From contig CAXKVV010001437.1 of assembly GCA_964058805.1 (NCBI GenBank), positions 1 to 30,080 on the forward strand: DNA of 30,080 nucleotides. The letters are read 5' to 3'. Shown here one piece after another: positions 20,550-30,080 of this stretch; positions within the stretch are counted from its first letter, which is position 1; every line of letters starts with the position of its first letter. Both the position numbers and the translations under genes were made by a program. This DNA is from Schoenoplectus triqueter (lineage: Eukaryota > Streptophyta > Magnoliopsida > Poales > Cyperaceae). Below the pieces are notes generated by a model, which saw only the letters and a program-made list of their open reading frames with translations, was not told the origin of the DNA and made no database searches.

Positions 20550-23270
20550 CTAGAAGTTATGCTGCAAGAACAAATTCTCCTGTGGTGATGCCGGCCCGAT
20601 TTCTTCTTCGAGGCATAGTAATGGGTCCCCAGCTATACCACCCCCGCTCCTCCCTTCAATATTTCTCCCCTCAAGTACTGTATCAGCCTCTGATGCTGAT
20701 GATTTCCTCCTTTGAGAAGAAGTAACACTGGGGAATGTGATCCAAGAAGGAGCTCTGTACTCTATTCTCTGTTCATCCCCTTCTCCAACCAACTCATTCT
20801 CTGAACATGACAGATTAGTAGATGACCGTTGTGATGCCTTCTTGTGCATTCGACTACTGCCTAATACAACCTCAGTTGGTAAAATTGGTTGCTCATTGGA
20901 AGGGCTGCCCATTAGCAATGCAAGTGCTCTCTCGAGTGCGGTTGTTACCTTATCCATTGATGGCCGGTCTTTACCTCTCATTCTCACACACTTATATGCT
21001 ACCATTGCTATTTTTTTGAGTGCTTCAAATTCATCAGGAAGGTTTAAAACAGGGTCAAGAATGGAAGGGATGTCACCAGATTTTATAAGTGGGACAGCCC
21101 ATTGCACTATGTTCCCTTCTTCAAATTGCATGTCTATGGCCTTGCGGCCACTAAGTATCTCCAAGAGGAGCACTCCAAAGCTATAAACATCTGACTTTGT
21201 GGTCAAGTAATGGAGCCGGTAATACTCTGGGTCAAGGTAACCCAGAGTACCAGCTGGTAACTCAGATAAAGGTGTGTTGCTATCAGCAGGTCCAAGTAAA
21301 GAGAGGCCAAAATCTGACACACGTGCATTATGCTCTTCATCAATTAAAATGTTGGATGATTTTATATCCCTATGAATCACTGGTGGACATGCGTATCCAT
21401 GCAAATACTCAATACCGCGTGCAGCTTGAACAGCAATTGTGACCCTTCTGATCCAATTTAGTTGCCTTTTCAAGTTTGGGTTCTTGCCATGCAAGTGTTG
21501 GTACAGTGAGCCATGAGCCATAAACTCATAAACCAGAAGTCTTTCCCCCTCTTCTTCACAATATCCCAATAGGTTAAGTAAATGTGCATGATTTAACCTA
21601 GACAAAAGGTCAAGCTCAGTGTGAAACTCTTTTGAGGTTTTTTTCATGTCTGAAGAAGCCTTTATTGCCCGTTTTACAGCAACTATAATTCCATTTTTCA
21701 ATATTCCCTTAAATACACAAGAGAAGCTCCCTTTTCCAACTTGTGAGTCTTCACAAAATCCACCAGTTGCCTCATCCAACTCTTCATAAGTGAAAACTTG
21801 GGCCCTCCGGATCTTCAGTTCGTCCATATCGGGCTGGATCTTCAAGGAATCCTTGTTAAAAGAACAGGCCTGATTTTTCATGGCCCGCACCTCGACATCT
21901 GAGCACTTACACCCTCTTAGCTTGTGTCGCACATACATGCAGGCTACTGAAAAAATGGAAATTACCAATATGATGGCGAAGGATATCTCAGCTATGAATA
22001 CTGGCATTTGAACTGAGAAGAAGCTCTTCTTCCTTGGTTTACTTTCATCTGCAGCTGAACAGTACAAGGGGCAATTATCTGATGTGCAGTTCAAACAATT
22101 AAGTTGACAGCCATGGTGATGGTATGATGTGGTATTGCAAGGCAGTGATCGAGAACTGCCATCCAAGCACCCAACACTACACGGTAGACAAATCCTAGAA
22201 TCAGCTGGTTTACAAAAGCTGCTCCCTAAACTTGTGTGGATGTACTCATAATACCCAGACCCACATGGCGCACTGCTACATACTCCAGGTGATACGGCCA
22301 TTGGAATCGACCATGGGCCACCTGTACCCCAGCAAAAAGGCCTAAAAGTGTCTGAAACCACACCACATGTGAAATAATCACCAGCCACTATTTCCAGAAA
22401 CTTCTTGTCAGTAGGAGTCGGTACGGTATTTTTCAAGGAAAAACCCCAACAGGAGACTCTGTGATCTAAGCTCTTGATACCACATGCATGAAACCGCCCA
22501 CCCACAATAGATACCATTGGGTCCATGGGTACCATTCTGACATCACCTTCTCCCAGCAGATCAGCTTGCTTCATTTCCAAACTGGTGCCCCAGCAAAAAA
22601 CTTGCGCATTCTGTAAAATGCCACATACATGGTACCCACCGGCTGAAATTGATTGAAACCGCACATTGTGAGGTACCAAGGAAATGACCCCACTGCCAGT
22701 ATCATCTCCCCAACAAAAGACAGTATGGTTGTGGGCAAACAAGCCACAATTGAACACTGACCCAGCAGAAATCGAGTCAACTGCACCACTCAAGACATGC
22801 GATGCTGTCATGTTGTAGCCCCAACATTCAATGACCGAATTGCCTCTGGAGGTTTCATTTGAGGGCATTAATCTGAGGGCACACAAGTGGCAATCTCCTG
22901 CACTGATTTGGGAATACCTTGCCCCTTCCTCCATCGGCTGTGGGACCCCCATTTTGACATACATATTGCTGCCCCAACAGTACGGTTGGTGCGAATCTAA
23001 CAAAAGGCCACACACGAAACCATCGCCAGCTGTTAAACCTAGTAGAGGAAGTCGGACTGGGGCACCATACACTATTGATGCATCAGCACCATAGCAACCG
23101 ACTAGGTGGGACCCATCTGAGACAAGGCCACAAAACACAGGCCCATTCTCTCCGTAGGAGACAGCAATTGATGACATGGACCCAAGGCTGAACACACCAT
23201 GTCTAGACAGAAATGCCATGAGAAGCAGTAGCATAGCTTGCAGTGAAATGAGTTCAATATTAACAGTCAT
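20550..23270 (-). CDS. CR4: CRINKLY4/ACR4-type receptor-like serine/threonine kinase
   Basis: This plasma-membrane receptor kinase family controls epidermal identity and asymmetric divisions (maize CR4, Arabidopsis ACR4). Start taken at the Met at 23268-23270, giving 906 residues, close to the known ~895-901; an upstream in-frame Met (23361-23363) would add 31 residues before the signal peptide. In order: hydrophobic signal peptide (about 1-30); seven-bladed crinkly repeats with recurrent C.G and CWG motifs (to about 335); Cys-rich TNFR-like segment (about 338-410); one membrane helix (about 422-445); kinase domain (about 495-785). The kinase has the glycine loop GKGSFSCVF, VAVK lysine, HRDIKSSN catalytic loop, DFG and a GTLGYLDPEYY activation segment, so it should be active. 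The Ser-rich tail ends near LQHNF. It is intronless, as ACR4 is. Orthology to CR4/ACR4 rather than a CCR paralogue rests on length and full repeats. Confidence 0.95.
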   Translation of the reverse strand: MTVNIELISLQAMLLLLMAFLSRHGVFSLGSMSSIAVSYGENGPVFCGLVSDGSHLVGCYGADASIVYGAPVRLPLLGLTAGDGFVCGLLLDSHQPYCWGSNMYVKMGVPQPMEEGARYSQISAGDCHLCALRLMPSNETSRGNSVIECWGYNMTASHVLSGAVDSISAGSVFNCGLFAHNHTVFCWGDDTGSGVISLVPHNVRFQSISAGGYHVCGILQNAQVFCWGTSLEMKQADLLGEGDVRMVPMDPMVSIVGGRFHACGIKSLDHRVSCWGFSLKNTVPTPTDKKFLEIVAGDYFTCGVVSDTFRPFCWGTGGPWSIPMAVSPGVCSSAPCGSGYYEYIHTSLGSSFCKPADSRICLPCSVGCLDGSSRSLPCNTTSYHHHGCQLNCLNCTSDNCPLYCSAADESKPRKKSFFSVQMPVFIAEISFAIILVISIFSVACMYVRHKLRGCKCSDVEVRAMKNQACSFNKDSLKIQPDMDELKIRRAQVFTYEELDEATGGFCEDSQVGKGSFSCVFKGILKNGIIVAVKRAIKASSDMKKTSKEFHTELDLLSRLNHAHLLNLLGYCEEEGERLLVYEFMAHGSLYQHLHGKNPNLKRQLNWIRRVTIAVQAARGIEYLHGYACPPVIHRDIKSSNILIDEEHNARVSDFGLSLLGPADSNTPLSELPAGTLGYLDPEYYRLHYLTTKSDVYSFGVLLLEILSGRKAIDMQFEEGNIVQWAVPLIKSGDIPSILDPVLNLPDEFEALKKIAMVAYKCVRMRGKDRPSMDKVTTALERALALLMGSPSNEQPILPTEVVLGSSRMHKKASQRSSTNLSCSENELVGEGDEQRIEYRAPSWITFPSVTSSQRRKSSASEADTVLEGRNIEGRSGGGIAGDPLLCLEEEIGPASPQENLFLQHNF

Positions 23271-24500
23271 TGTTGTTTCCTTCGTAAGTGCACTGCAAGT
23301 TGTAAGAAAATTATTCTTTACTTCTATGTAATTGAGGAGTAAAGGATACTCCATTCTTTTCATAATTCTGCTATTTTACCTTCTATGGTAGCCGTCCCTT
23401 GCAAAGACAAACAATTATGACTTGCTTTTGGGATATTCTTGTTTGGTGATGTATATATTTGTTCTTTGTGTGCGTCTGTGTATGTATGGGGGGTTGTGCT
23501 GATCAAGGGCACTTGACAATATTGCGCACATTGTGCTTGAATTCATACCATGAAGTGAGATTTCCTAATTTAGGCCAAATATAGTTTTTATACACTCAAA
23601 ACCTTGTTCTAAAAACCAAGGAATTTGATTTACTAATAATCCGATGAACCACATTGGTTACACAATTCCGAGTACCAATATTGTAAATTTTAAAATTCGG
23701 GGTTATATTCAAAATTAACTTTTTCAAGGGAGCATGGGGTAAAATTCCCTTTGTTCTTCAATAGTGGCGCATAAGCAAGTTTCATGCGACGCCATTGCTA
23801 TTCAAAATTTGTTCTTCGGTACTCTTGAATTATACAAACTACCTTGACAAAGAACTTTTATATGATAAAACATAAATTCTTCTTTGGTTATTCAGATTTA
23901 GAAGATTGGAAGACTCACCAGTAGTGTGGGATTTATATTCGACAAGGTTTATAGGAGGGATCAAGCGAGGAGAAGAAATAACACAACCTACACCTGACGA
24001 TTTGATAAATCACATTAGCACCCAAAATCTCACGAACAAAAAGATTACTTCTTTGACTAAACAAAAGGCAATAACGAAGGTAAAAAAGGCAAGTCTCTTT
24101 TTTACCTTTGTTGTTGATATCACATTATTAGAAGACATGATTCTTGCTTCTATGCACAAAGCAGAGTGTTTTCAACCCATTGCAGGACAGAAGGAGAACT
24201 AGCTCGCGACCAAGTTGGAAAATGTCCGGCAAAACGCTCTGATAGTTGCTTTTTTCCCCACTGGGAAGAGGAAGGTGGGTCTTAGCCTCGGGGTCTGAAA
24301 AAGCTACAGCTTACGGCATAGAGAAAGAGAGAGAGAGAGACTGTGAGAGAAGAGACTGAGAGACAGAGACAGAGAGGCAGAGAGGGAGGGAGAGCATTAA
24401 ATGAGGGTTCATGGGTTGGAGGGAGTGTAGGTAGGAGTGTAAATGAGAAATAAATGCGATTGTATGCTTTCATGGCTGGATCTGTGCATCAGTCCATCAA
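23271..24500. other. upstream region of the CR4-like gene
   Basis: This is likely promoter and 5' UTR for the minus-strand kinase gene. A purine tract at 24320-24394 reads as a C/T-rich leader on the kinase strand. A 98-residue open frame on the plus strand (23906-24202) has no recognisable domain and I do not call it. Nothing else is clear. Confidence 0.5.
24320..24394. repeat. GA/CT-rich simple repeat
   Basis: A purine-only-like tract of GAGA units interrupted by CT and CAG. On the minus strand it is a CT repeat about 1.1 kb upstream of the kinase start, where plant genes often have pyrimidine-rich leaders or GAGA-type promoter elements. Confidence 0.8.
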
Positions 24501-26681
24501 TTCGAATTCGGTGCTCCACTGCTCCTTCCTTTCTTTCGCTTTTTTTTCTGCTATTGTCCTTCTTACTCCTTTTATTTAGCTCGAAAGAGTCACTGCTAGT
24601 ACTCTGAGATTAGCACGTGTGGGGCCAACCAAACCACTCGCCGCACGAAGGCCAATATTTCGGAAATCCAGAAAAGATCGGAAGATTATCGTGTTCTCGT
24701 GTTGTAGAGAATTAAACGGCCGTTTCTACGTGGACTTGGCTCCGCTCCGATTTGTGCGGATTTAGTTCGAAAGTTTATTTCTCCTTGATTGGGATCATTC
24801 CTTAGAATTGAACGATTCTGATTGAAGTTTTCACATAAATAGATAGAGACAAGTGACAACTACTAAATAGAATTGATTTGGACGGTCTGATTTTATAGTT
24901 AAGTCCAATTTATTTGGAGTTGTTCAATAAAATTGATAGGATGCCAGATCACTTCACATCTTTTTGAGATTGAACGGTCTATAAATCAACCATAACACTT
25001 TTTAATAAAAATTCACATCGTGAAAGGAAAAAAAAATGTTATCTATTCATTATCTTTAATGATTAGGCAACGGAAAAAAGTTGCGAAACTGTTACTCAAA
25101 CATCGGTGATGTGAAAGTTAGAAGACAAATTATTGCATCTCCATCATTCAAAACGAAAAAGCAAAAAAAATAGTAATAATAATAATGCAACTTAACTTTA
25201 GACATTTTAGTCATATTATATCATTATTTTCTTTTTCTTTTCTTCATTTGCTTTCATGTATAAATACTAAAATATTATTTAATTCTTTTAGAATGATACA
25301 ACTGTCTTGTATTTCTATATGAAAATTTTATGTAAGTAATTGTATTATTATTAATTAATACATACACGATATTAATTTTGTTGAAAAAAAATTCAGTTCA
25401 TCGCATATAAAATTATGGTGAGAAATTGTTTTATTATAAGGTCTTTTATTTGATACACTTTTTTCAACGGAAAAGTTGAAAAAAGTACTCCAAGTTTAGA
25501 TTATAGTACATGAGTGAATTATCCTTTTTTATTTTTCAGAACGACTAAACTGAAAATTATGATAATTGGTTTTTTTTTCGTTCTCCACGTGATAAGAAAA
25601 ACTTTAATTAGACTACTGGAGTCTCTATGTAACATGAGTCTTTATGTAAAGAAATAAGACTCATCACTTCTTGCTGTTGGGCGCTAAAAAATAGAAAGAG
25701 ATTGATGCCTATCCGAGTTCTCTATTTTCGAGGAATATTTTGAATAAAAGAATGATAAATCATAATTACTATATCAATTGAATTCTTTTAGTATGCATTA
25801 TTTTAAAAATTGTTGTTTTTTTTTTGTTTTGTATTTAAAATGGATATTTGTCTGCAATAGTAGTAGTTAAATAATAGTTGCGTGCATTCAAATAGATTAT
25901 AAACGAAATAAATGATTTATCAACTACGTTCTATGTTTTCCTTTTAATAAAGTCACGAAACTCTTGAAATTGTTTTTAAATTTTTACTCCGATCATCAAA
26001 ATTAGCGAAGTGAATATATGTTCCATATAATTATTGAAATAGAAATGTGTAATTAGTAAAAAAACATATAAAAGACACAAACACCATCTTTCATGATGCA
26101 AATTTATCTTTCAATGCAACTTTACGCTGAATTCGCATCTTAAACAATTAAAATCAGGCAATGATACATTTTGACGCCTTGATTTGGTGTCATTTTGTAG
26201 TTGGTTAGGATAATTATTTTCTAAAATTTTTTTACGACTGTAGTGGATTCTGAATGGGATGTTGTTGTTTAAAATTTCTGTTATCTTATCTCTGTTATTT
26301 TCTCTCTCACAATGAGTCTCATTATAAATCAAAATTAATTGAAATCCAGTATCAGAGATAGAATAATAGAGATAATAGAAAATTTGGATAACAGCGAATT
26401 TCCACGTGATTTGAAGACGGATAACGTGGCAAAGAATTTCGCTCAATTGGTTACAAATCTTTTTGGATGTACTCGTTTAGTGGCAAATATGTTTTTGAGT
26501 TTTGCAAATATTATTTGAAATGTCCAGGACAAGTGGACAAAATTTGAAAGTATGGCAAAGATCAAAATTCCGTTCCCCTTGATGCTTCGTTATTCGTTAT
26601 GTTGTGTAATTATTTATTCTAAAAAAAATATATTTACAGTATCAATATTGAAAAGAATGATGAAAGAAATTTTAATCCTCT
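24501..26681. other. AT-rich spacer without genes
   Basis: I see no coding region or RNA gene. Short open frames (for example 26111-26446 minus) lack any domain. The only clear structure is a perfect short hairpin at 25457-25486, listed separately. Confidence 0.55.
25457..25486. repeat. perfect 12-bp inverted repeat with 6-nt loop
   Basis: ACTTTTTTCAAC (25457-25468) is followed by GGAAAA and then its exact complement GTTGAAAAAAGT (25475-25486). No gene ends here, so a terminator role is not supported; it may be a relic of a small element. Confidence 0.7.
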
Positions 26682-26755
26682 GTCGCGCAACATCATACAA
26701 GATTTATCATGGTTCGAATTATAAAAAAATCTTAATAATTAATATGTTGCGCGAC
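26682..26755. repeat. inverted repeat GTCGCGCAACAT, 74 bp, possible tiny MITE
   Basis: GTCGCGCAACAT (26682-26693) and ATGTTGCGCGAC (26744-26755) are perfect 12-bp arms around a 50-nt AT-rich loop. Similarity continues outward imperfectly (taatcctct against tcattctca). The GC-rich arms stand out in this AT-rich spacer. No clear target duplication was found. Confidence 0.6.
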
Positions 26756-26861
26756 TGAGAATGAAGATTATTGTAAAAACGTACCATATATACAATGAGG
26801 ATCATATCTGTGATTTACTAATAATATTGACAGATTCAATTCATTATTACTTGCGAGTTGC

Positions 26862-26953
26862 AATATTTAACGAAAAAAAAGAAGAAATTTGGTTTCCCTC
26901 GACAAGATAATATTTAATGAAAAAAGAAGAAATTTGATTTCCCTCGAAAAGAT
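26862..26953. repeat. tandem duplication, about 46-bp unit
   Basis: Two adjacent copies (26862-26908 and 26909-26953) share AATATTTAAYGAAAAAA, GAAGAAATTTG and TTTCCCTCGA.AAGAT, differing by a few substitutions and a 2-base A-run indel. No function is apparent. Confidence 0.8.
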
Positions 26954-28010
26954 TTTATCTCGTTTCAACCCATTCGACATTGGTGATGGTGTAGAATTTT
27001 GTATCCTCTAGATTACTCTACGTCCATGAAATAACCGTTTATACGTCCAGGTGTAGAATCTCGTTTCAACTGTTCGTGGTCACGACTCACGACAGTGATA
27101 ATTTTAAGTTCACGGAATGATTTATAACGGACGCTTCACGAGTGAGAATTTAGCCCACTGGTCCTTGCTAACAAAATACAGAAACTGCAGGGGTCAAAGG
27201 CTTAAAGATTAATGCGACGCGCAGCCCAAAGGCTGGCCTTTTTGGTTTTCACTTGCAATCTCTTTGCTGCGCCGGTTCTTTCTTTTTGTTTTTGTTGAGA
27301 AAATTTCCGTTGGCTTTGATTAAACATGGTTCATTACTAATATACCACGGTTCTTGGTTGAAATCTTCTGACCTTTTTGTCTTGAAAGGAAACAAATCCA
27401 CGCGGTTTCTACAGCCATGCTCCGAATCTTTCTAACTGACAGCTTCACCAAATTTAGTCCTCCCATAAAGTTCTCCGTGCTTAATGTATATATATTAACT
27501 AAATCTATATATAGGATCCATTTTGTTATGATATTTTTTTATCATATCCAATTTACCCTTTAATTAGACAGAATATATCTATTTTCAGTTGATCAAACGT
27601 ATATAATTACGTCCATTGATCCTCTCTTTCTCTTCATTTGTTTCTCATTTATACTATTATTTTCATTTATGCATATAATTTACAAATTAGAATACTCAAT
27701 ATCTTTCTATTTATGTTATGATATCAAAATTTGATTTAAGGCTTAAGGTATGCGATTAGCCACTTTATACATATTTGGTAAGAAATTAATAATGATAATA
27801 TATGCTATAATAATTTACTTTTCTTATCATAAACACTATGAATTATTAACTCATATTGTGCAAAAAATCTCATCCAAAATTAAATCCGATTTTTATTATA
27901 GGGTTTTTCTTGGTAAATTTATAATTTAATATTAAATCAATGTGATTTTTTTTGTAATGTTTTCATCTTTAAATAAAAGAGTCTGCTGCAACACGCGGGT
28001 ATATTGCTAA
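26954..28010. other. spacer without genes
   Basis: No gene is supported. Short repeats ATCTCGTTTCAAC (near 26957 and 27058) and GGTGTAGAAT (near 26987 and 27050) indicate a diverged duplication of about 100 bp near the left end. The remainder is AT-rich. Confidence 0.5.
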
Positions 28011-28019
28011 TTATTATTA

Positions 28020-28420
28020 GTGAGGCTATGGTGTTTTATAAAGTATACATTTTTTCATACTTTATATTAGTATCTCAAATTTAAAAGTTAAAATGGTTAA
28101 TTTAAATCGTTGAATATGTTTTTCTTATTGAAATAATTTTAGAGATCAAATTTTATATAATTTTTAAAAATTTTGCTATTTTTTAGATTGTTATAAAATT
28201 TGTTGATCTAACGATTTCTGCATCATCCAAAACTAATGATTTTGTATCCATTTAAAAAATAATAAAAATTTTAAAAAATATATAAAATTTAATCTCGAAA
28301 GATATTTCAATAAGAATATCACGTTCAACGGTTTGGACCAGTCGTTTGGACTTTCAAATTCGAGATACAAATGCGAAGTACAAAATATTTTATTCTTCGT
28401 GAAGCGCCATAGCCTCTGTC
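28020..28420. mobile_element. fold-back (long-hairpin) MITE, 401 bp
   Basis: The left half and the reverse complement of the right half align for nearly their whole length. Shared blocks are GAGGCTATGG, GTATCTC.AATTT, CGTTGAA, TCTTATTGAAAT, ATTTTATATA and finally GATTTTGTATCC around a centre near 28215. Outermost, ttattatta occurs on both sides (28011-28019 and 28421-28429), a possible 9-bp duplication, though its low complexity weakens this. Transcription through it would give a long imperfect hairpin. No coding capacity. Confidence 0.75.
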
Positions 28421-28429
28421 TTATTATTA

Positions 28430-28989
28430 TATCTTAATTTCGTCAGTTCAATCTGATAACAACCATTTCAATACATAGGAAAATAAATTGGCAATTTTAT
28501 CATTATTTTCAGTATTTTTTAAATTAGTTTATATTTTTAGCTTATAGTATTCTCCTTAATCTATGTGGGAAGGTATAGAACTACCAAAGATCTTCAAGAC
28601 TAACATAAAAAAAAAATCAAGAGGTGAATCCAATAAGAATGTACGAAGGTCAACTATTTTTTTAGGTAAGCAGTGAAGTGTCCGTTTTAATTTTTTTTAA
28701 CAAAGTAAAGCATCCAGGGGCTTGAAACTCCATCCTTTAAAAAATAACACAAGTTTTTGACCACTAAAATTTGTAAATATTCCCATAGTTGGCTCAAAAA
28801 TATTAATTGACGACTAGCCCAGTTCATCTATAAAAAATATTTTCTGAATATATAAGGACACGCTAAAATCACACGTATAAAACAACTTCACATAAGAACA
28901 TACGGTCACTCCTTGCTGTTCGTGTCCAAAAAGAAAATAGAAAGAATTAAAAACGCAACAGAGCGAACAAAAAGAAAAAAAAATTATTT
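28430..28989. other. spacer left of the terminal LINE
   Basis: No gene is supported. Part of this could be further, unrecognisable 5' sequence of the decayed LINE. Short minus-strand open frames from 28814 to 29244 are antisense shadows or noise. Confidence 0.45.
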
Positions 28990-30080
28990 CCCAAAACGAT
29001 ACAAAAATGCTAAAGATTGGTGATGGATGCGTTAAAAAAAATTTTAAACTCATAAGTCTTATACATTTAATGTAAAAATGCTTCTCCAAATTACTTGCAA
29101 ATAGGCTGCAATTGGTGATGGATGCGCTAATTCATCCCTCGCAAATGGATTTCCTAAAGAAAAGACATATAAATAAGGATTTTTATATGTACAAGAGCTA
29201 GTCACCATGGCTATAAAGGAGAGAGCAAGGATAGCGTTGTTCAAGGCTCACGAGATTTTTGACACTTTATCTTAGGATTTTTTGAAGAAAATTTTAGAGG
29301 TAAATAATTACCACAAAACTGGATAATGTGGATAATGCAAGCAGTGCTGCTGAAAAATTCATAAGTGGTTATAAACTCAGTGACAGGAAGAAAAATTAAA
29401 CTAAAAAAGGAGTAAAGCAAGGTGACCCTCTATCACCATATTTATTCATTTTAGCAGTGGATTTCTTACCTGTGGATTGAAGTACTAGCACAACAATAAG
29501 TGATTCAGAGGTCATTCTCAGAGTGCAAGCAATGTCTGCTATATGCGGATGATACGTTGTTCATCATCAAACTGGAGGAACAACATATGATACTACTCAA
29601 AATGTTCATCGACATATATGGGAAATTTATCAGACTTAAGAGTCAATCTGCACAAATCAGAGATATTGATCATGACGCCTGAGCAATATGAGACCCAACA
29701 ATTGATGCAAATAATGGAATGTAGAGCTTCAACATTCCCAATAAAATATTTGGACTTACCACTCTCAAACAAAAAATTGGCAAAAGAACATTACATGGAT
29801 TTAATACGAAAGTTCAGAGCCAAGCTTCCAGGATGGAAGAAAACTTTGCTATCCCCAGGAGGAAGAATCGCTCTTCTTAATTCATCATTAACCTCAATGC
29901 TATTTTTTTACATGTCCACTTTCTTGCTACCTAAGTGGGTCATAAAGGAAATCGACAAAATCAGGAGGAATTTTCTGTGGCATGGACATAAAGATCAAGG
30001 CACAGATAAACATATGAACCCGGTGAATTGAGACATAGTCACAAAACCGAAAAACATAGGGGGTGGGTGTAATAGATCTC
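28990..30080 (+). pseudogene. decayed LINE reverse-transcriptase region (runs off right edge)
   Basis: RT motifs appear in the expected order across several frames: FPKRYKNAK near 28988, FKLISLIHL near 29043, KLLANRLQLVMDALIHPSQ near 29088-29145, VQELV near 29189, a FDTLS.DFL motif near 29260 whose Trp is a stop (TAG, 29273-29275), INSVTGRKIKLKKG and GVKQGDPLSPYLFILAVDF near 29370-29470, the catalytic YADD (29542-29553), then LPGWKKTLLSPGGRIALLNS and FLLPKWVIKEIDKIRRNFLW near 29826-29980. At least three frames are used, so it is inactive. The left border is only where homology becomes recognisable; the zf-RVT domain and 3' end lie beyond the window. It is related to the LINE at 12727-14532 but on the other strand. 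Confidence 0.9.

Noticed and set aside
23271..23363. Upstream in-frame Met of the CR4-like protein (31 extra residues)
   Set aside because: The extra residues are polar and would bury the signal peptide; starting at 23270 gives a normal N-terminus and family-like length.
23906..24202. 98-residue open frame on the plus strand upstream of the kinase gene
   Set aside because: No recognisable domain, no splice partners, and it lies in the likely promoter/leader of the minus-strand gene.
26703..26722. GGTTCGAATT resembling a tRNA T-arm/B box
   Set aside because: No acceptor stem, anticodon arm or A box fits around it; it lies in the loop of an inverted repeat.

Overview
The window is plant nuclear DNA, almost certainly from an angiosperm. 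It holds intron-containing genes with GT..AG splice sites, chloroplast-targeted proteins, a plant receptor kinase and plant-type transposable elements, all in long AT-rich spacers. I cannot name the species. I see no bacterial operon, CRISPR array, rRNA or convincing tRNA gene.

Four host genes are supported. (1) At 2627-4872 (+) lie the last three coding exons of a DUF936-family protein gene. Its 5' part lies left of the window, beyond a Ty1/copia retrotransposon that appears to sit antisense in an intron (1-2406). (2) At 5943-9538 (-) is a complete ten-exon endonuclease III homologue (NTH1, base-excision repair, probably plastid). I assembled it exon by exon; all phases agree and give 358 residues, and one intron is of the GC-AG type. 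(3) At 17451-18239 (-) is an intronless GUN4 gene, the tetrapyrrole-binding activator of Mg-chelatase. (4) At 20550-23270 (-) is an intronless CRINKLY4/ACR4-type receptor kinase. The genes look independent; NTH1 and GUN4 are both plastid-directed, but nothing shows a functional link.

The spacers are rich in transposable elements whose ends can be read directly. There is a 5'-truncated LINE (12727-14532, minus) with a perfect 15-bp target-site duplication (TSD), and a hAT-type MITE (14567-15358) with 8-bp TSDs and GGACCG arrays. A second hAT-type MITE (16703-17031) has 8-bp TSDs and GACCCG/GATCCG arrays, and an older one (11301-11897) has a near-perfect 8-bp TSD. A Mutator-like MITE (18867-19521) has roughly 90-bp inverted ends and 9-bp TSDs. 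A 401-bp fold-back element lies at 28020-28420. A decayed LINE reverse-transcriptase region (about 28990-30080, plus) runs off the right edge.

No undescribed multi-gene system is apparent. The most distinctive signals are several short-TIR hAT-type elements whose interiors are built from different 5-6 bp GC-rich repeats, the antisense intronic copia insertion, and the GC-AG intron of NTH1.
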